Shown in pieces: positions 59,635 to 64,000 of a stretch of 64,000 nt of DNA; the first letter of the stretch is position 1; each line of letters starts with the position of its first letter. The notes under the pieces were generated by a model, which did no database searches, was not told where the DNA came from, and saw nothing but the letters and a program-made list of their open reading frames with translations. The position numbers and the translations under genes are program-made. This stretch comes from Muscardinus avellanarius (Eukaryota; Chordata; Mammalia; Rodentia; Gliridae): NCBI GenBank assembly GCA_963383645.1, contig OY726560.1, positions 153,840,988 through 153,904,987 of the forward strand. Direction: 5' to 3'.

Positions 59635-60204
59635 TTGACAATATAGGGAAGAATTTAGCTCTAGGCTTTTATTTAACTCCAATGGTTTATATATCTGCCT
59701 TTAGAATAGTACTACACTGTTTCAATTATTGTAGCTTTATATGGTTTGAAATCAGAAAATATATATCTTCTAGCTTTGTTCTTTTTCAAGATCGTTTTGG
59801 GTACCTAGACTCCATATTCCATATTAGGATAGATTTTTTTCTGAAAAAATAAATATATAAATATATGATAGTTTCACCTAAAAAATAGAAAAAAAATATT
59901 CTCTGGTAAGAAAGAAAGCAAAAAGAAATATTGAAATGTTATCTTTAAGTCATCAAAAGTTTGGTATCAGACAAATGAAACTGTTATGTGAGATTATCAT
60001 TTTTAATTTTAGATAAATTGCCATAATACTAGATGTCAACTACTAAGCCAAGCATGGGAGGGAGGGATAGGGAGAGAATGGGGTGGGGATTGGGTGGGGG
60101 CTGACTGGGAAAAGTGTGCATGTATGTCTACAAAAGTATGTATCCTACTATGATGTATGAATACAGTGCACCAATAAAAAAAGGAAAAAAAAAACAATGA
60201 AAGT

Positions 60205-60236
60205 AGACTGTTCCTGAGTTCAAGCCCCAGTACCAC
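60205..60236 (+). repeat. Detached right end of a dimeric SINE
   Basis: ctgttcctgagttcaagccc and the following cagtaccac are the end of an ID half without its left part, which lies 4.5 kb upstream across the half-L1-like insertion. Confidence 0.65.
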
Positions 60237-60239
60237 AAA

Positions 60240-60274
<35 letters not shown>

Positions 60275-60275
60275 G
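60236..60275. repeat. (AAAT)n microsatellite
   Basis: About 10 units at the tail of the split SINE right half. Confidence 0.9.
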
Positions 60276-61284
60276 TAGGAAACAGTAAAGAAAAAAGGAA
60301 GAAAACTAAGTTTTTACTGGTTTCCTAACAGTTTAGACAGAAGGAGAAGCTCTCAGTCTCTAAGATGAAATTTTCCCTGGTGCTGAATTCTCTTACCTCC
60401 AGACCCCTCTTTGAAACTCTGAATAAAAATGAATGTCTGGCTGCACTGGGCTCTACAAAGGCTAGACCACTGTCAAGCCCTGGATCACACTACCTGAGGG
60501 CACACTGCACATCTGGACGTTTCTTTCTCCCAGACCCTGAAGCACTTGTTCACTCCAAAGGCCTGGGGTCCCAACGGGCACATCTCCTGTGGGTCACACC
60601 AGGCTCTTCGCAGGCCGGTCACCACAGCCAGGGCCTGGCCCAGCCTGGTAAGAATGTGAAGATACAGTGGCAAAACCAGCCTGGTGGCAGGAGCCGTGGA
60701 GGAGGCACCGAGATGGAGCCCGGCCAACAAAAGGGGCTCCAGGCTCACCTGGTTGGAGATTCAGGGTGCTCCCGCCACCAGAGATGCAATTCTGCAGACA
60801 CTGGGGTTGCAACCACCTGACCCAAGTGGGCATCGGCAAAATAACAGACCTGGGTGAAAGTTCCCCGTGGTTTGAATTCCAGAGAATTCCCACAGAGATA
60901 AAGGCCAGCCCCCTTAATGGGATTATATCACAAAGCTCAGCTCATTGATCCTGATCCCAATTAGCTGCAGCCCCTGCCTGTTGGACACCCAGACTCCATC
61001 ACACCCAATACTACTGAATAGCCAGGAAGTGTGGGTTGCCATTTGTAGGAAACGGTTCTAAGTCTAAAAAGTATTGGGTAAAGGACTTAGGAGCTCGATG
61101 CATCTCTGCTGTACAAGCCACTTCGCTCTGGTCTGTAGTTGTTTAGGCTTGCTTTGCTAAAGGATGGAAGGCCACCCTATCGAGAAAGCTGAAGGCAGCA
61201 GTCTTCGATGCCCCTGCAAAGCTGCCAGACAGACACTCGCCCTCTAAAACACTCCTAACATAATGCTCTACTTCTTTTCTTTTT
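60276..61284. other. Unassigned intergenic DNA downstream of half-L1-like copy 2
   Basis: Moderately GC-rich at 60480-60900. A frame of 151 codons (60365-60820) has no recognisable family pattern and is not called as a gene. Confidence 0.4.
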
Positions 61285-61288
61285 GCAA

Positions 61289-61480
61289 TACTGGGGATGG
61301 AACCCAGGGACATTCTACCTCTGAGTTATACCTCTAGCCCTATTTTTTTATTCTTTATTTTGAAGAAGGGTCTGAGTTGCAGAGGGCTTCACCAAGTCGC
61401 TGAGGCTGGCTACAAACCCGTAATCCTCCTGTCTCAGTCTCCCAGTACTGGATTTACAAGTGCGTCACCACGCCCGGCAT
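61289..61480 (-). repeat. Dimeric SINE
   Basis: Duplication ataatgctctacttct / ataatggtctacttct. Confidence 0.86.
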
Positions 61481-61624
61481 ATAATGGTCTACTTCTACAG
61501 CCAGAGACACAAAAACACTTATGATCATCACCTTGTAAACATGAAATAACAAGATCCCAGTTTTGTTTGGGAAGTTTCGCTCTTTTGCCTTCTTCCCTTC
61601 ACCTTGTCAAGACCAGAAATAAAG

Positions 61625-61736
61625 CTACTTAGCGAGGCCTCTGCAACTCAGTGAAACCTTTTTCAAAATAAAGAATAAAAAATAGGGCTGAGGGTGTAGC
61701 TTGGAGGTAGAGTGCCCCAGGTTCCCTCCCGTGTCG
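61625..61736 (+). repeat. 5'-truncated SINE
   Basis: Starts in the middle of the left half (gctacttagcgaggc) and ends at the GT repeat, just upstream of the CUZD1 exon relic. Confidence 0.78.
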
Positions 61737-61764
61737 GGTGTGTGTGTGTGTGTGTGTGTGTGTG
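61737..61764. repeat. (GT)n microsatellite
   Basis: About 13 units, tail of a truncated SINE. Confidence 0.85.
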
Positions 61765-61837
61765 TCCAATTACATCATTTCACTATCAATACATGGAGAA
61801 AAGGTTCAGAATGGGCCTTTCCACTGTCTGAATCATC

Positions 61838-61940
61838 TTCATTCATGGTCCTCGCTCTGAATGCAGTGATTGTGTTGGTATATAGTGGGGCATTCTGCGG
61901 ATCAACAAACAGACTCCAGCTGCTGGAAGCTGCCAGACTC
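61838..61940 (+). pseudogene. Relic of CUZD1 last exon
   Basis: Bases 61841-61870 match the CUZD1 exon 9 segment encoding F-M-V-L-A-L-N-A-V almost exactly. Similarity fades over the following 70 bases (CUZD1 tail region) with frame-breaking changes. Orientation is plus, the mirror of CUZD1. No other CUZD1 exon was found nearby. Confidence 0.55.
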
Positions 61941-62136
61941 TGAGCTCCCGGGTTCCACTGAAGTGAGGCGGATCTACCCGCAGAGGAGAGGACATGCTGT
62001 CTTATAACTGTCTGTGTTATGATTGGCCATTAAGTGATGGTCAGTAACGGACTGGCAAAAGTGTGGTCATTGTGTTCCAGATACTGTGTCATCCCTGCAG
62101 TATAATAAAGATGAATAAGCAACATGTAAAATAGAT

Positions 62137-62635
<499 letters not shown>

Positions 62636-62658
62636 AGCCCTCATTAAAAAAAATTTGC

Positions 62659-62838
62659 CGCCTGGCATGGTGGCGCATGCTTGTTATCCCCACACTTGGG
62701 AGGCGGAAGCAGGAGGATTGTGCAGGTTCGAAGCCAGCCTCTCTGGCTTAAGAGACCCTGTTTCCAAATAAGATATAAAATAGGTCTGGGAGTGTAGCCC
62801 AGAAGTAGAAGGATTCCATCCCAGTACCACCAAAACAA
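62659..62838 (+). repeat. Dimeric SINE
   Basis: Duplication aaatttgcc; opposite orientation to its two neighbours. Confidence 0.85.
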
Positions 62839-63299
62839 AACAAAACCAAAAAAACCAAATTTGCCAAAACAGCATGTGAATATGAAATATCCCATTTCTA
62901 AAAACTGAAACATTTTAATCAAAGATTAGTCAAAATAATGAGTTCTATTTTCTTAAGACAAGTAGCTCCCAGAGTGGATTTTTTATTTATGGATACAAAC
63001 ATATCACCCCTCAACACATACACAATGGTGATAAATTCTGAAAATTAAGTCTACGAGAGTCTTGCAATCTCCTTGATTCACAGGACTATATCCATGCAGA
63101 TTCTCAGATTGTCACATACTAGACATGCCAGCAAAGGACTGTAGGGAAAGAGTCTTATCAATGCAAGGAAGGGGAAATGTCCTTATGTTTTCTGGAGCTG
63201 CTGAGATCAAATAAAATGAAAGCTCCCACTTGACGTGAAACGTCCAGCACACAGTAGTAATCCTGAAAAGGAACTGGTGCTTTCTGATTTCGCCTGTAT

Positions 63300-63869
63300 C
63301 TATGGCCACACTGTAGCCAACAGTGTTAACAGTCCCAGTGTAAACTCATTTTACACATACCAAGCATTGTGTTTTATTCATTATCCCAGATGAGCAATAC
63401 TACACATAAATGGTTGATCTTACTAGATTTCAAATATCCAATTTTCCAAGATCTAGAAAAAGAAAAAACTACCATATATTCTAAGTACTCTTTTTCATAC
63501 TACTAAGATTATAAAATAAGGTGTTTATATAAATAAGAATTTCACTCCAAACACATGCATAAGATGCAATACAAACAAATGAACTGCATTAGAAATCCTT
63601 AAACATTTAGGCAACACAAGTACATGTAAAAATCTGCTAGTGAAAAATACTGTAAACAAAAATAACTTATGCCTGTATCATGTTAACTCTTAGTGTACAG
63701 TACTGGCTTCACAATAAAACAAGGCAGGAAAAACGAACACTGAGGTCACTGATGTACAACGGCAGTCCTTCAAGGGCATTAGATACTTGCTTTTCATAAA
63801 CATTTTTGGGCTTTGGCTTTGTAATAAATATGTAATAAATATCTGCAGTACATTCTGTATGCTGAGAGC
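63300..63869 (-). other. C10orf88 3' UTR, right-edge copy
   Basis: Homologous to 50858-51400 in inverted orientation. The first 90 bases carry one mismatch, then divergence rises. An AATAAA on the minus strand lies at 63373-63378. Confidence 0.65.
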
Positions 63870-64000
63870 TTATCTTTCTCCATTAGAAAGTCTTTCTCCA
63901 GAGTCATAATGTCTTAGAGGCAGCCCAGCAGGTGGGGAGTTGGGATTCTGCAACAAGTCCATTACCAAGGCAATCTTCTCATCTACGTGCTCCTGGAGTT
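63870..64000 (-). CDS. C10orf88: C10orf88/PAAT last coding exon, partial at window edge
   Basis: The minus strand from 64000 reads the C-terminal coiled-coil end and SGERLSNGER, with the stop at 63872-63870. The 131 visible coding bases are identical to 50727-50857. Human C10orf88 lies next to FAM24A on the opposite strand, so this is probably the true orthologue; the rest of the gene is outside the window. Confidence 0.92.
   Translation of the reverse strand, partial: LQEHVDEKIALVMDLLQNPNSPPAGLPLRHYDSGERLSNGER

Larger units (their letters stand above)
56139..60190 (+). mobile_element. Composite half-L1-like element, copy 2, with internal palindrome
   Basis: Sense is plus. Order: 5' UTR from 56139, ORF1 to about 57787, then an inverted copy of ORF1 start and 5' UTR (57788-59078), then the same antisense ORF2 piece and 3' end as copy 1 (59085-60180, about 96% identical to it). 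Flanked by aaaacaatg at 56130-56138 and 60191-60199. Relative to copy 1, about 230 bases after ORF1 are missing where the inverted block sits. A SINE later entered it at 59437. It split an older SINE whose right end is at 60205-60236. Confidence 0.78.

Noticed and set aside
27054..60199. 27-30 kb and 56-60 kb as the two arms of a large segmental inverted duplication with the FAM24 genes
   Set aside because: Each block has its own different target-site duplication, and they lie on different sides of their FAM24 gene (upstream of one, downstream of the other). They are separate retroelement insertions.

Overview
The window is nuclear DNA from a rodent, most likely a squirrel-family species (ground squirrel or marmot type). 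The main evidence is the dominant SINE, present in about 50 copies. It is a dimer of a 7SL-derived B1-like left half, an A-rich linker and a tRNA-like ID right half (the B1-dID/MEN type known from sciurids). Single ID elements, L1 elements and one class II solo LTR are also present. The protein-coding genes have mammalian intron/exon structure and match the gene order of human 10q26.13: CUZD1, FAM24B, a C10orf88 copy, FAM24A, C10orf88. The species call is inference; the synteny rests on gene recognition.

Layout. 1-4013 is intergenic with old repeats. 4014-10096 is a full-length L1 on the minus strand with a perfect 15-bp target-site duplication, an open ORF1 and a twice-frameshifted ORF2. 11395-22384 is CUZD1 (minus, 9 coding exons, 605 codons, intact). 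23553-24915 is a FAM24B-like gene (minus, 2 coding exons). 26372-26856 is a solo LTR with TG...CA ends and a 6-bp duplication. 27070-29860 is an L1-derived element with ORF1 but no sense ORF2. 30-39.5 kb is repeat-rich intergenic DNA, including a decayed minus-strand L1. 39745-50857 is a complete C10orf88 (PAAT) paralogue (plus, 6 exons, 442 codons) starting in a CpG island. 54035-55170 is a FAM24A-like gene (plus). 56139-60190 is a second copy of the L1-derived element, carrying a large palindrome. 61.84-61.94 kb holds a relic of the last CUZD1 exon. From 64000 leftwards to 63870 is the last coding exon of a second C10orf88 copy (minus), whose body lies outside the window.

The locus is a local family of inverted duplicates: two FAM24 genes in opposite orientation, two C10orf88 genes in opposite orientation, and a CUZD1 exon relic in the mirrored position. 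Several copy pairs show very uneven divergence (a near-identical FAM24 intron between diverged exons; an identical C10orf88 last coding exon next to a diverged 3' UTR), which suggests gene conversion. CUZD1 is a membrane-anchored CUB/ZP protein of exocrine and reproductive epithelia, PAAT is a partner of mitochondrial ABC transporters, and FAM24 proteins are small single-pass or secreted proteins of unknown function. They are neighbours by descent, with no evident shared pathway.

The best candidates for something undescribed are the composite half-L1-like retroelement with a captured antisense ORF2 fragment (two independent insertions, one palindromic), the intact C10orf88 paralogue where I recall human having a pseudogene, and repeated insertion of retroelements into the linker of the dimeric SINE.
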